Source: CBDFNN01 sp965250215
GTDB lineage: Bacteria; Bacteroidota; Rhodothermia; Rhodothermales; DATKEJ01
Length of the DNA: 64,000 nt
Assembly (NCBI GenBank): GCA_965250215.1
Contig: CBDFNN010000004.1
Location: forward strand, 2,356,001 to 2,420,000
Reading direction: 5' to 3'
Shown here: piece after piece, positions 24,445 to 32,419 of the stretch
Layout of the letters: each line of letters starts with the position of its first letter
Numbering within the stretch: position 1 is the first letter of the stretch
Notes under the pieces: model-generated
The model's input: the letters and a program-made list of their open reading frames with translations, nothing else
The model's database searches: none
What the model was told of the DNA's origin: nothing
Program-made: the position numbers and the translations under genes

Positions 24445-25812
24445 TTACGGACTTCCCATTAGTTCCATAAGTGCGATTATAGTGGATTGCACGCTCTGCG
24501 GAACTGACAGATCTGGGTCAATTTTAAAAAGCGGAGAATGATGGCTAGGCACAGCGACTCCACCGTTCTTTTCGGTTTCAAAATCTTTTTTTGGCGTACC
24601 TCCAACCATCCAGTAAACGCTGGGGATGTACGGGTCTGTAGTGAAATAAGGGAAATCTTCTGCCCCCATGCCTGGATCTTCTTGGTCGATTACATTTTCC
24701 TCACCAAAAGCTCGACCCCAGACAGATTTTAGACGCTTTGTTAGCTCGAGATCATTCAGTGTCGGCGGCGTTCCTTCTTCTGTTGAAACAATAACTTCAG
24801 GTAGCTGATCTTCCGTTAAGCCAGCCGCCCGGCCTAGATTCTCAGCAATGCGTTTGATCCCGTTCAAAAGTAAATCCCTTGTCTCAATGCTAGTGTTGCG
24901 TACTGTGACCTTCAGGTGTGCTCGGTCTGAAATGATATTGTGCTTGAAGCCACTATTGAAGGCACCTACCGTTACCACGCCTGGATGCTTGGGGGGTAAC
25001 TCACGACTAACAAGCGTCTGTAAGGCCAGCACGATTTGCGCCCCCAAGACAACCGGGTCTTTGCCTCTATGTGGGGAGGCCCCGTGAGCTCCGACTCCGT
25101 GAATAATTATATCGACACTATTGGAACCCGCAAAAGCCGCCCCCTCCTTAAGGTCAATTTTTCCTGTTTCAACATCCGCTGCGACATGCAATGCTAAAGC
25201 ATAATCCGGCTTGCCAAATTTTGTCCAGAGATTGTCCTCCATCATTTTTCGAGCACCCATTATGCGCTCTTCTGCTGGCTGCCCAATTAGCATTAAAGTC
25301 CCAGACCATTTATCCTTGGTAGCTGCCATTTGGCGAGCAGTGCCAACCAATGAAGTGATATGAACATCGTGGCCACAGGCGTGCATCACAGGTCTAAGTT
25401 CGTTTGTAATCGGATCCATCTGCGTTGCTGTTGACATATAAGGCAGACCATTGTCCTCTTTCACGGGTAGTCCATCCATATCCGCCCGCATCATCACCGT
25501 CGGGCCATCGCCATTTTTCATGATGGCAACAATGCCCGTCTCACCAAGGCCCTCGTGAACTTCAAAACCCACGCTCCTGAGCTCCTCAGCTAGTCGAGCT
25601 GCAGTTTTAAACTCTCCCATGGAAAGCTCTGGGTTTTCATGGAAATGGATAAACAGCTCCTGCAAGTGAGTCTCATAATCCTTTGCGACCGACTCCGTCA
25701 ATTGATCAAGCTGTACAACACTGTCGCTAGCACTTTCACTTGATTGGCTAAATAGAGTCGACGTGGCAGTTGTTGACAATAAAAGCACAATAAATAGCGA
25801 GTTGCGTTTCAT
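24445..25812 (-). CDS. M20-family amidohydrolase/aminoacylase, secreted
   Basis: A signal peptide (MKRNSLFIVLLLSTTATSTLFSQ) precedes a 455-residue M20D-type metallohydrolase. Metal-binding stretches are MRADMDGLPV and HACGHDVH at 144-151, then GQPAEE with the catalytic Glu, and the late GMGAEDFPYF that gives another ligand. These enzymes cleave N-acyl or peptide bonds of amino acids in the periplasm. It stands alone between two attC-like sites, consistent with a cassette, though it is longer than a typical cassette gene. Confidence 0.92.
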   Translation of the reverse strand: MKRNSLFIVLLLSTTATSTLFSQSSESASDSVVQLDQLTESVAKDYETHLQELFIHFHENPELSMGEFKTAARLAEELRSVGFEVHEGLGETGIVAIMKNGDGPTVMMRADMDGLPVKEDNGLPYMSTATQMDPITNELRPVMHACGHDVHITSLVGTARQMAATKDKWSGTLMLIGQPAEERIMGARKMMEDNLWTKFGKPDYALALHVAADVETGKIDLKEGAAFAGSNSVDIIIHGVGAHGASPHRGKDPVVLGAQIVLALQTLVSRELPPKHPGVVTVGAFNSGFKHNIISDRAHLKVTVRNTSIETRDLLLNGIKRIAENLGRAAGLTEDQLPEVIVSTEEGTPPTLNDLELTKRLKSVWGRAFGEENVIDQEDPGMGAEDFPYFTTDPYIPSVYWMVGGTPKKDFETEKNGGVAVPSHHSPLFKIDPDLSVPQSVQSTIIALMELMGSP

Positions 25813-25858
25813 CGGAGATCCTCTAAATTAGTTCGATGGCATGGCTGTGATTGTTTTA

Positions 25859-25917
25859 ATCTAACGACTTGCGTATCAGTCGCCAAAACTGCGCGGCATC
25901 ACAGGGCTTAGTTGGAA
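25859..25917 (-). other. weak attC-like half sites
   Basis: ATCTAAC (25859-25865) is a good outer box 47 bp upstream of the M20 start. GTTGGAA (25911-25917) is a poor partner and the arms do not pair well. Either a decayed site or chance. Confidence 0.3.
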
Positions 25918-25988
25918 AAGAAATTTCCCCTTTGCGGTTTCTAAACTAATTTGTGTATTATTGATGCTATAATACTAGCACAATAGAT

Positions 25989-26501
25989 ATGAGAATACTA
26001 ATTGCCCTCATCATTGCAGTAACGCATATAGCTTGCCAAGAATCCTCACCCCGAAATGATCGAGAATTCGATCTAGCTGCCGTAACTCTGGCTAATATGA
26101 TTGAAGAGCGAGAGACAGCAATGATCGAAAGAGATATAGATACCGCGATTTCGCAGTTTGCGGATGACGCTACGTGGATCAATAGTCAAGGCTACTTTTT
26201 TCAGGGAAAGGAGAGCATTCTCGAATTCCACAATATGTTGGCTGGTCGGGACAGCGTCGATTACTACTATGAAGCAGGCGAGCCGCGGATTCGTCTGATC
26301 GACGATCGAAACGCGTTGGCTTATTACTCATGGAAAATGTTCTGGTATGACAGGGATAATCCTGCCGACACTACCTTTCGAGAGATCGGGTTGATGACAC
26401 TTAGTGCCACTCGGATCAACGGTAGCTGGAAATGGACAGCCGTAACAAACCAGCACACGCCTTGGTTTTACGAAACAATAGATGTAGTGACGATTGACTA
26501 G
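25989..26501 (+). CDS. SnoaL/NTF2-like (DUF4440-type) lipoprotein
   Basis: This 170-residue protein has a lipoprotein signal (MRILIALIIAVTHIACQ), then a helix with EERETAMIERDIDTAISQF, FADDATWINSQG and FQGKESILEF typical of the NTF2-like fold, ending in WKWTAVTNQHTPW. Role unknown. It is the only plus-strand gene in the array and converges on the VOC gene, with one attC-like site between the two stops. It could be a cassette with a reversed gene, which is known but uncommon. Confidence 0.8.
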   Translation: MRILIALIIAVTHIACQESSPRNDREFDLAAVTLANMIEERETAMIERDIDTAISQFADDATWINSQGYFFQGKESILEFHNMLAGRDSVDYYYEAGEPRIRLIDDRNALAYYSWKMFWYDRDNPADTTFREIGLMTLSATRINGSWKWTAVTNQHTPWFYETIDVVTID

Positions 26502-26521
26502 ACCTTAGGTTTTTCCTTTCC

Positions 26522-26615
26522 ACCTAACGGCCACGATAACCGGGCCGAGTGAAAGATATAATGAACGAAGCCAACGCGCGACGCAATTCGACTCCGGTTC
26601 ATCGAATTGTTAGAT
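26522..26615 (-). other. attC-like recombination site
   Basis: Ends are ACCTAAC (26522-26528) and GTTAGAT (26609-26615). Inside, CGATAACCGG (26534-26543) pairs with CCGGTTCATCG (26594-26604), leaving one unpaired base, as expected for the extrahelical bases of attC. Length 94 bp. The VOC gene stop (TAA, 26610-26612) lies within the GTTAGAT box. The first half resembles the site at 33179. Confidence 0.8.
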
Positions 26616-26972
26616 TGCTTCTTGCTTTGCGGCTCCTACCCAAATTTTGTTTCCATCTGGATCTTGCGTGCGAAATTCAGTCATGCCGTAAAAGGTTTCT
26701 TCGATCGGTTCTGCTGCGTATCCAGCAACAACCACGCGTGCACGTACTTCTTCAAGATTTGCAGTGTAATAATATACGACGGTGGCTGCGTTCATTGGCG
26801 AAAGGATGGAGCAATCAATCATCGGCTGGCACCCGTTTTCTCCTTCTAGAAGCCCCCAGCCGATATCTTCGCGCCCGCGTATTAATCTCAACGCTAGCCC
26901 CTCCGTGTAGAATCGGACAGATCGCAGATAATCGGTAATCGGAACCATCGCCGTTATTGTGTGAATATTCAT
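26610..26972 (-). CDS. VOC family (glyoxalase/bleomycin-resistance fold) protein
   Basis: The 120-residue protein shows one vicinal-oxygen-chelate unit pair: TITAMVPITDYLRSVRFYTEG at the start and TEFRTQDPDGNKIWVG at the end, with the closing Asp-Pro-Asp-Gly-Asn hairpin. No enzyme type can be assigned. Small VOC genes are among the most common integron cassettes. The stop codon sits inside an attC-like box and the ATG is 10 bp from the ATCTAAC of the next site, so the cassette is compact. Confidence 0.9.
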   Translation of the reverse strand: MNIHTITAMVPITDYLRSVRFYTEGLALRLIRGREDIGWGLLEGENGCQPMIDCSILSPMNAATVVYYYTANLEEVRARVVVAGYAAEPIEETFYGMTEFRTQDPDGNKIWVGAAKQEAI

Positions 26973-26981
26973 CTGTCTGCA

Positions 26982-27055
26982 ATCTAACGGATAAGCTTAG
27001 CCGCCGTGGGTTGAGGTCACAGCGGCTACTCAAAGCTAAGATCGTAAGTCCTAGA
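26982..27055 (-). other. attC half site with inverted repeat and a MITE-like end
   Basis: ATCTAAC (26982-26988) would be the outer box of the next site. TAGCCGC and GCGGCTA (26999-27028) form a stem. Where the GTTRRRY box should be, the sequence reads CGTAAGTCCTAG (27044-27055), which matches the end of the MITE at 29823-29910. The site was probably altered by that element. Confidence 0.45.
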
Positions 27056-29794
27056 TCAGTACGGGATCTCGACAGTGTAATGCTCAAACGGATCGGGGGC
27101 CCTCGGGACTTGATAATTGGGCTTAAGTGTCCATCTGTGCTCCTCAATACGGCTAATACGGCTTCCGTCGGAATAGCGAAATTCAACAGTGCCGTGCAGT
27201 GTCCCTGATGCGGCTCTATTGAATACCTTGACTTCAATTTTATTTGTTCTCCCAGATACCAATGGAACGGACCACGTTACAGGTGGCTCATTATAGCGCA
27301 ATATATCATGTGTCCACGCGGGTATGCTGTTGCCGTTCAGATAGATCTCAACCATATCATCGATTTGTGTGAATGTTAGAACGACACCTTCTACCCTTTC
27401 CCTTTGGGGCGGTAAAGAATTATCCTTTACGCTTATTTTTAGCTCGTACCCTCTATCTACTTTTCGACCCACTTCAACTGTCATCGGAGAATCAGAATGG
27501 TCGAACGTGTCGCCAGTTGTGTAGGGTGCCTGCCACAGATCTGCAAGATTATTGGAATAGACCTTCACAGGATGGTGACCACTTTCAATTGTTGCGTCAA
27601 CACTATATATCAAAACGCCATTACTGCTTGAGTATTCAGTTGTCGAACCGCTTTGGAGTACGGGTTCGGTCAGTTCGACAACAAACACTTTAGAAGGTCT
27701 ATCGACACGTTCATCGGGAATGACCACCATCGATGTGCCACAGCAAGATGATAGGGGGCTGACGATACCGGACCATTCTCCCTGCTTGAGATACTTTTTT
27801 CGCAACGGATCGAGCCACCCCATTTTGTGTCGATGCCATCCGAAGAATGTAGTTCCAGCAAAAATGTTGTCCATCAAATCCCAGGGGCCGACAACCGTCT
27901 CGCTCGAGAAATCTGAGAACGGATACAGATCCGGCAAGCCGAACACATGCCCCATTTCATGCACAAGATTTGTAAAACGGTTCGTGTAGCTATCGTTCCC
28001 AAAGGTGACGACCGATAGCTCTAACGAACTACCACCCACGTCAATATTGCCTTGTGTTCGAACATATGCAGGAGATAACCAAATATTTCCTACATGAAGA
28101 CTACCTGACATCGAGTTCTCGGCTGTGGGTGCCGCTACGATAAATACCATATCATAATCAGTGACATTAACACCGGCGAATTCTGGTCGAGTCAGAGCAT
28201 CGGCAATGTACTTTTTATGTTCTTCCCAGGTAAACACTCCGTCGCCACCTGTATATTCTATTGACGTTTTCGGCATACGTGCCCAACCATCGATAGGCGT
28301 AACCTCAAGTTGCATCTTTCCATAGGATTGCTCCCTAAACAATTGTTGAGCCTCTCCGTGCCCAAGTTTATCCTGACCGACGGCACTCGTACTCAGATCC
28401 CTGGTGCTCAGAGACGCCGGAGGGGTTTCTTTAGGAATCACGGCATGTTGCAAAATCTGTGATTTGTACTGATCAGTATTCGCATCTCCAATCGCTACTT
28501 TCAGGGCACTCAAAAACTGATCCCAGCGCGAAAAGGTTACATTTTCTATCGTTTGAGTTTTCAACCCTTGAATACCCTCATTTCCTTGAATAACCTCACT
28601 AGGCAGCCTTGCATCTCGAAGGTCATCTATAGACTGTGTGGTTAGCGTAAAACTCCCCGGAAACTCCACGAATATCATGACGGCTGTTTTCTTCCCCAAA
28701 GGACTCACATAAGGGGAGGCAGTCGGTCCTTCTGTTAGATTCACGTATTCAGTTCCAGGGTCAAGCGCTCGGACGACGTCATACGTGGCGGCCGTATATG
28801 CTTCCGAACCAATAGCAACGTCAAACGGAGCGCAACCCACAGGTACATGCTCCACTTCCTTGTTTTCGATATCGATGACCGAAATGTTGTGCGACAGTCG
28901 ATTGGCAACATAGGCATAATTGCCATCTGGACTCACGGCTATGCCGAACGGATCGGTGCCTACAGTAAAGGCCTCTTTATCCACCGTGCCAGCTGTAATG
29001 TCGATGACTGAGACGTAGTCAGGGCCAAGGGCGTTAGGGCCGACATTGGTGACAAAGGCATTCTTGCCATCCGGACTCACGGCTATACCTAATGGTCTGG
29101 TGCCCACAGTAAAGGTCTTATCCACTTCGTTTTTTTCGATATCGATGACTGAGACACTGGCAGAACCATGATTGGTGACATAAGCAAACCTGTCGTCTGG
29201 GGTGATGGCAATCTCGGTTGGCTGCCGGCCTACTTCAATAGTCTTTTCTATGGTGTTCTGGTTATTGATGTTAATAACCGAAACATTGTTAGAACCAAAA
29301 TTGGCCACATAGGCATAGCCATTCCGGGTGAAAGCAATGCCTCCCGGGCCCCTACTGCCCGCAGGAAGAGAAATTGTCGTCTCGATAGTGTTGGTTGCCG
29401 TGGCAATGACTGAGATCTTGTTAAGCAATGAGGTAACATAGGCATAATCCCCATTCGGAGTGATCGCGACATCGTCTGGTCTAGCACTCACACGAACAGT
29501 CGCCACAATATTACCCTCACTATTGAGATCAATGACTGAAACGTTGTCCCCGATAAAGTTGACGACATAAGCGAACTTACCATCCGGGGTGATAGCAAGT
29601 CCCCTTGGGAGGTTACCAACTTGAATAGAGTTTCCTATCACCGTGTTTTCACCATTGTTGATGACCGAGACGGTGGAGCAGCCGGAATTTGTGACATAAG
29701 TATAGGGCTGTGCCTGCGCCGGAGCCATAACAAACAACATCTCTAGCAGGAGCATAATACAGGTCAGACTGAAGATTTTTGGGATACCTTTCAT
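27056..29794 (-). CDS. beta-propeller (YVTN) plus M6-type metalloprotease, secreted
   Basis: The 912 residues start with a signal peptide ending at APAQAQ. A seven-bladed YVTN-type propeller follows to about residue 340, with blades reading "AITPDG.FAYVTN....VSVIDI". The middle carries an M6/immune-inhibitor-A-like zinc protease: VHEMGHVFGLPDLYPF near 610 with HExxH. The C-terminal part is beta-rich (FVVELTEPV, then a jelly-roll-like segment). It is predicted to be an extracellular protease. At 2.7 kb it is very long for a cassette, and it is flanked by a MITE-like end on one side and an intact MITE on the other. Confidence 0.85.
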   Translation of the reverse strand: MKGIPKIFSLTCIMLLLEMLFVMAPAQAQPYTYVTNSGCSTVSVINNGENTVIGNSIQVGNLPRGLAITPDGKFAYVVNFIGDNVSVIDLNSEGNIVATVRVSARPDDVAITPNGDYAYVTSLLNKISVIATATNTIETTISLPAGSRGPGGIAFTRNGYAYVANFGSNNVSVININNQNTIEKTIEVGRQPTEIAITPDDRFAYVTNHGSASVSVIDIEKNEVDKTFTVGTRPLGIAVSPDGKNAFVTNVGPNALGPDYVSVIDITAGTVDKEAFTVGTDPFGIAVSPDGNYAYVANRLSHNISVIDIENKEVEHVPVGCAPFDVAIGSEAYTAATYDVVRALDPGTEYVNLTEGPTASPYVSPLGKKTAVMIFVEFPGSFTLTTQSIDDLRDARLPSEVIQGNEGIQGLKTQTIENVTFSRWDQFLSALKVAIGDANTDQYKSQILQHAVIPKETPPASLSTRDLSTSAVGQDKLGHGEAQQLFREQSYGKMQLEVTPIDGWARMPKTSIEYTGGDGVFTWEEHKKYIADALTRPEFAGVNVTDYDMVFIVAAPTAENSMSGSLHVGNIWLSPAYVRTQGNIDVGGSSLELSVVTFGNDSYTNRFTNLVHEMGHVFGLPDLYPFSDFSSETVVGPWDLMDNIFAGTTFFGWHRHKMGWLDPLRKKYLKQGEWSGIVSPLSSCCGTSMVVIPDERVDRPSKVFVVELTEPVLQSGSTTEYSSSNGVLIYSVDATIESGHHPVKVYSNNLADLWQAPYTTGDTFDHSDSPMTVEVGRKVDRGYELKISVKDNSLPPQRERVEGVVLTFTQIDDMVEIYLNGNSIPAWTHDILRYNEPPVTWSVPLVSGRTNKIEVKVFNRAASGTLHGTVEFRYSDGSRISRIEEHRWTLKPNYQVPRAPDPFEHYTVEIPY

Positions 29795-29822
29795 GTTTTC
29801 TCTGATTACATTTGATTTGGAG

Positions 29823-29910
29823 CTTAGGACTTACGCAGTGCTAAGATTATCAGTGAGCAATTTCGACGGAGATATCGCCCTTTTGAAGAAAGAGATGCGT
29901 AAGTCCTAAG
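29823..29910. mobile_element. 88-bp MITE with perfect 15-bp inverted repeats
   Basis: CTTAGGACTTACGCA (29823-29837) is matched perfectly by TGCGTAAGTCCTAAG (29896-29910). There is no coding capacity. A related end, CGTAAGTCCTAG, lies at 27044-27055. I see no clear target duplication. Confidence 0.8.
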
Positions 29911-30021
29911 TTAATAGGATTAGTGGGACCTAAGAGTCTGTGGTGGTACTGGAACATAGAGATGAGTGCCGATAATCACAACAGCGAAAACCGGAGCGCT
30001 CTCAGTAGGTTTGAGCGCCAT

Positions 30022-30410
30022 GGGGCGCGGATGGATTGCCCTGGATACACACCATCTCGAATTTGGCCAGCTAGCACCACAAGTACCCCGCTGACGACGA
30101 CCGCTTCGATGCCCATGCGGCAGCGTCGATTCGCGGTAAGTCGCTCGGTCGATAACTGTCGCCGGGTCGAAGACGACGAGGTCGGCATGTGCACCGAAGC
30201 GGATACGGCCCTTGTTCCGCATCATCGGGACGCGGCGTTCGAGATGCTGAGCAGGGGCTAGGCTCATCTTTCGGATAGCCTCCTTGAGTGGGAGCACACC
30301 CTCCTCGCGAACGTAGCGTCCGAGGGCACGGCTGTTGGTGCCTGCCGAGCGCGGGTGCGTCTTACCGCCGTCCCACGCGCCGTCGCTGGCAATCATCGGG
30401 AGTGGATGGG
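30022..30410 (-). pseudogene. truncated, frameshifted N-acyl-D-amino-acid deacylase
   Basis: In one frame (30396 to about 30109) the translation holds ASDGAWDGGKTHPRSAGT, GRYVREEGVLPLKEAIRKMS and ADLVVFDPATVIDRATY. In the next frame (about 30116 to 30022) it continues GIEAVVVSGVLVVLAGQ and GVYPGQSIRAP. These are consecutive C-terminal motifs of the D-aminoacylase amidohydrolase family, so a frameshift near 30112 splits them. The N-terminal two thirds, with the metal sites, are absent: the homology ends where the next attC-like site begins at 30420. An intact relative lies at 38127. Confidence 0.8.
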
Positions 30411-30419
30411 TGAGACAGG

Positions 30420-30516
30420 TGCGAACGGCTCATCGCTGGTGGCATCGGCTTGCCGTCAGTGACGTTGATTTCAAATTCCGCCAGGCCGGCAACTCCAGTG
30501 CATGCGATTGTTATGT
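30420..30516 (-). other. attC-like recombination site
   Basis: Ends TGCGAAC (30420-30426, degenerate) and GTTATGT (30510-30516). ATCGC in the left arm pairs with GCGAT in the right arm. The right half (TTGATTTCAAATTC ... GTGCATGCGATTGTTAT) is shared with the site at 31120. Confidence 0.65.
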
Positions 30517-30560
30517 CCCGTATCGCAAGCTTTTGTAGGATAGCTTCATCGAGTCGACGG

Positions 30561-31082
30561 TCAATACGTGGAGGGCATTTCGAACGGTTCACCCTCGTCA
30601 TGGTTGAGCGGCGGGACGTCACGTTCGGTATCCGAGATTGCCCTGATCATCCGGTTGTTTCTTTTCATTACGTCGTCGGCAAGCCTGATCAATGTTTCGT
30701 TTGGTCGGGCGAATGGAGCCACACGGCGCAACACTGTGGCAATACCGTGTTCATCCGCAGACGGATTGTGGAAACACGCTGCGATAAACGCGGTCGCTGG
30801 CGAGCGACCAATTCCTGCACGACAATGAATGAGGATCCGGTTTGTCCGATCCCATTGCGCAAGAAAGGTCAGCAGTTCATCCACGTGTCTTATCGAGGGC
30901 ATGACCTCGTCTTCAGTAGGGACGTGAATGTCATGAAAACGAAGGCGCAGATGCCGGTCGGCATAAATCAGCCCAACTTCGGGAAAGGAGAATCCGGGGT
31001 CGAGCAAGCTAACGATGCCGTCCGGAGAGTGGACGGCGATGGATTGGTCAACTTTCGATAACGGACAAACCAATATTGTCAT
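30561..31082 (-). CDS. dual-specificity/tyrosine phosphatase-like protein
   Basis: A 173-residue cytoplasmic protein with the cysteine phosphatase P-loop LIHCRAGIGRSPA at about 84-96 (Cys87, Arg93). The general-acid region would be RFHDIHVP near 49-56, where Asp51 is well placed. Short bacterial proteins of this type are usual. It occupies one cassette between attC-like sites at 30420 and 31120, and the DNA is more GC-rich than the backbone, suggesting transfer from another lineage. Whether it acts on protein or another phosphoester is not known. Confidence 0.85.
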   Translation of the reverse strand: MTILVCPLSKVDQSIAVHSPDGIVSLLDPGFSFPEVGLIYADRHLRLRFHDIHVPTEDEVMPSIRHVDELLTFLAQWDRTNRILIHCRAGIGRSPATAFIAACFHNPSADEHGIATVLRRVAPFARPNETLIRLADDVMKRNNRMIRAISDTERDVPPLNHDEGEPFEMPSTY

Positions 31083-31119
31083 ACGGACCGTTGCTTAGCG
31101 ATATAATGGTGGAGTTTAG

Positions 31120-31202
31120 GCGCAACAAGCAAGCTACGCTACGTGATGCTTGATTTCAAATTCGACCCGGGCCCGCCGTTCCGGTGCATGCGATTGTTAT
31201 CC
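31120..31202 (-). other. attC-like recombination site
   Basis: Ends GCGCAAC (31120-31126) and GTTATCC (31196-31202), 83 bp. The right half repeats that of the site at 30420-30516, including GATTTCAAATTC and GTGCATGCGATTGTTAT. The arms pair only partly. Confidence 0.6.
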
Positions 31203-31260
31203 GCCGCTTCTGGGAAAGTCTAGTTCCAGACGTTCTCCAATCCATCGGGCGCCCGCTCCG

Positions 31261-31656
31261 CTACTTGAAAGTTTGCGTCTTTTGGAGCTCGCCCGCCTCA
31301 TCGTAAACCTTCCAAGTGCCCTTCTTCTTGCCGTGTTCGAAGCGACCTTCATCCCAGAGTTGGCCATTGGCATAGTATCGCTTCCATGAACCGTGCTTTT
31401 GTTCTTCATCGTCGAAGCCGCCCGTCCCCCGTGGTTCGCCAGTCTTGAAGAACCATTTCCACCGACCAACAATCTTTCCGTCCTTGAAGCTGCCGGAGGA
31501 CTGCATCTGGCCATTATTGAGAAAGTACTTCCACTTTCCTGATTTCTTTCCGTTGTCGAATTCACCCTGACAAGAGACAAAGCCGTTCTTGAAGAACAGC
31601 TTAAAGGGGCCATTCTTAGGATTGCCGTCTTCATCGATTCCAGGGATGTCTTTCAT
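31261..31656 (-). CDS. MORN-repeat (YwqK-like) protein
   Basis: The 131 residues are a run of beta-hairpin repeats such as NGFVSCQGEFDNGKKSGKWK, NGQMQSSGSFKDGKIVGRWK and NGQLWDEGRFEHGKKKGTWK, the hallmark of MORN/YwqK proteins. There is no signal peptide. Related small proteins are annotated as antitoxins of toxin-antitoxin systems, but no toxin gene is adjacent here. It is carried in one cassette of about 670 bp with about 160 bp of apparently non-coding DNA upstream. Confidence 0.88.
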   Translation of the reverse strand: MKDIPGIDEDGNPKNGPFKLFFKNGFVSCQGEFDNGKKSGKWKYFLNNGQMQSSGSFKDGKIVGRWKWFFKTGEPRGTGGFDDEEQKHGSWKRYYANGQLWDEGRFEHGKKKGTWKVYDEAGELQKTQTFK

Positions 31657-31815
31657 TGGGTCGCGCTCCTGGTTGGAACATCTGTTGGGGTGGAGCCGAC
31701 CAACGAACCATTACTGGCGTCGGAAATTCCTGGCAGCGTCTCAAGGAGGCTCTCTATTTGTCGGTGGCTTTTCGAGTCAGTCATTGGTTGAAGTGCGGGT
31801 GAGCATTCTTGAGGA

Positions 31816-31871
31816 GGATAACGCTGAGCGAACCGGCGGCGTAGCCGTTCGAGTTGCGCGATTTGTTAGCC
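31816..31871 (-). other. short attC-like recombination site
   Basis: Ends GGATAAC (31816-31822) and GTTAGCC (31865-31871), 56 bp. GAACCGGC in the left arm pairs with GCCGTTC in the right with one bulged base. The acetyltransferase stop (TAA, 31866-31868) lies inside the GTTAGCC box. Confidence 0.65.
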
Positions 31872-32321
31872 ATTTGGCTGCTGTAAGGTAAATAGCTCGT
31901 CTTCGTCTTCGATCGTGCCCGTAGCTTGCCATCCAAGGCTACGATAGAAACCATGAGCCCGAACACTACGATCTGGGTCTGTCATCAAAAAAAGCTCGGC
32001 GTGCCCTTTGGAAAAAAGCCAATCCTGGGCAAACTTCATTAGCGTAGCCCCTATGTTTTTGCCTTCATATTGAGGGTAGACCGCCAAAACAGAAACCTCT
32101 CCCTCAATACCATCGCCCATAACGAAACCAACCACATTTCCTGAGTCCTCACACACCCAGCCTCTAGCTCTGGAAGTCATTGATTCTGAGATGGAGTCAG
32201 GCGTTATGCCATAATCTTCATCCAATTCTTCCATCGTTACCGCATTTTCAATGGTGGACAAGCGCACCTCGAAGACAGCGGGGATGTCATGGGTATCCAT
32301 TTCTCGAAATTTAATATTCAT
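31866..32321 (-). CDS. GNAT family N-acetyltransferase
   Basis: I place the start at the ATG 32321 (MNIKFREMDTHDIPAVFEV), since the 19 residues upstream are not conserved-looking and run into the next attC-like site. The 151-residue product shows the GNAT core: VSVLAVYPQYEGKNIGATLM, with the acetyl-CoA-binding QxxGxG/A-type loop, then LFLMTDPDRSVRAHGFYRSLGW. The acceptor substrate is unknown. GNATs are a classic integron cassette cargo. Confidence 0.92.
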   Translation of the reverse strand: MNIKFREMDTHDIPAVFEVRLSTIENAVTMEELDEDYGITPDSISESMTSRARGWVCEDSGNVVGFVMGDGIEGEVSVLAVYPQYEGKNIGATLMKFAQDWLFSKGHAELFLMTDPDRSVRAHGFYRSLGWQATGTIEDEDELFTLQQPNG

Positions 32322-32339
32322 TTTTTCTGCTCCTTGATG

Positions 32340-32414
32340 GGCTAACACTGCGCATAGCCGGCTCGGAAAACTGCGCAACGGTTTGGAGGGTCCTTGTTGA
32401 TGCGTTTGTTAGCC
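32340..32414 (-). other. attC-like recombination site (best pairing ends)
   Basis: GGCTAAC (32340-32346) and GTTAGCC (32408-32414) are perfect complements. GCGCAT next to the left box pairs with ATGCG next to the right one, with a short unpaired spacer on each side. Length 75 bp. The methyltransferase stop is 6 bp to the right. Confidence 0.82.
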
Positions 32415-32419
32415 ACCGT

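Noticed and set aside
30450..31061. Plus-strand frame of about 200 residues opposite the phosphatase gene
   Set aside because: The minus strand encodes an intact cysteine-phosphatase P-loop; the plus frame has no recognisable features.
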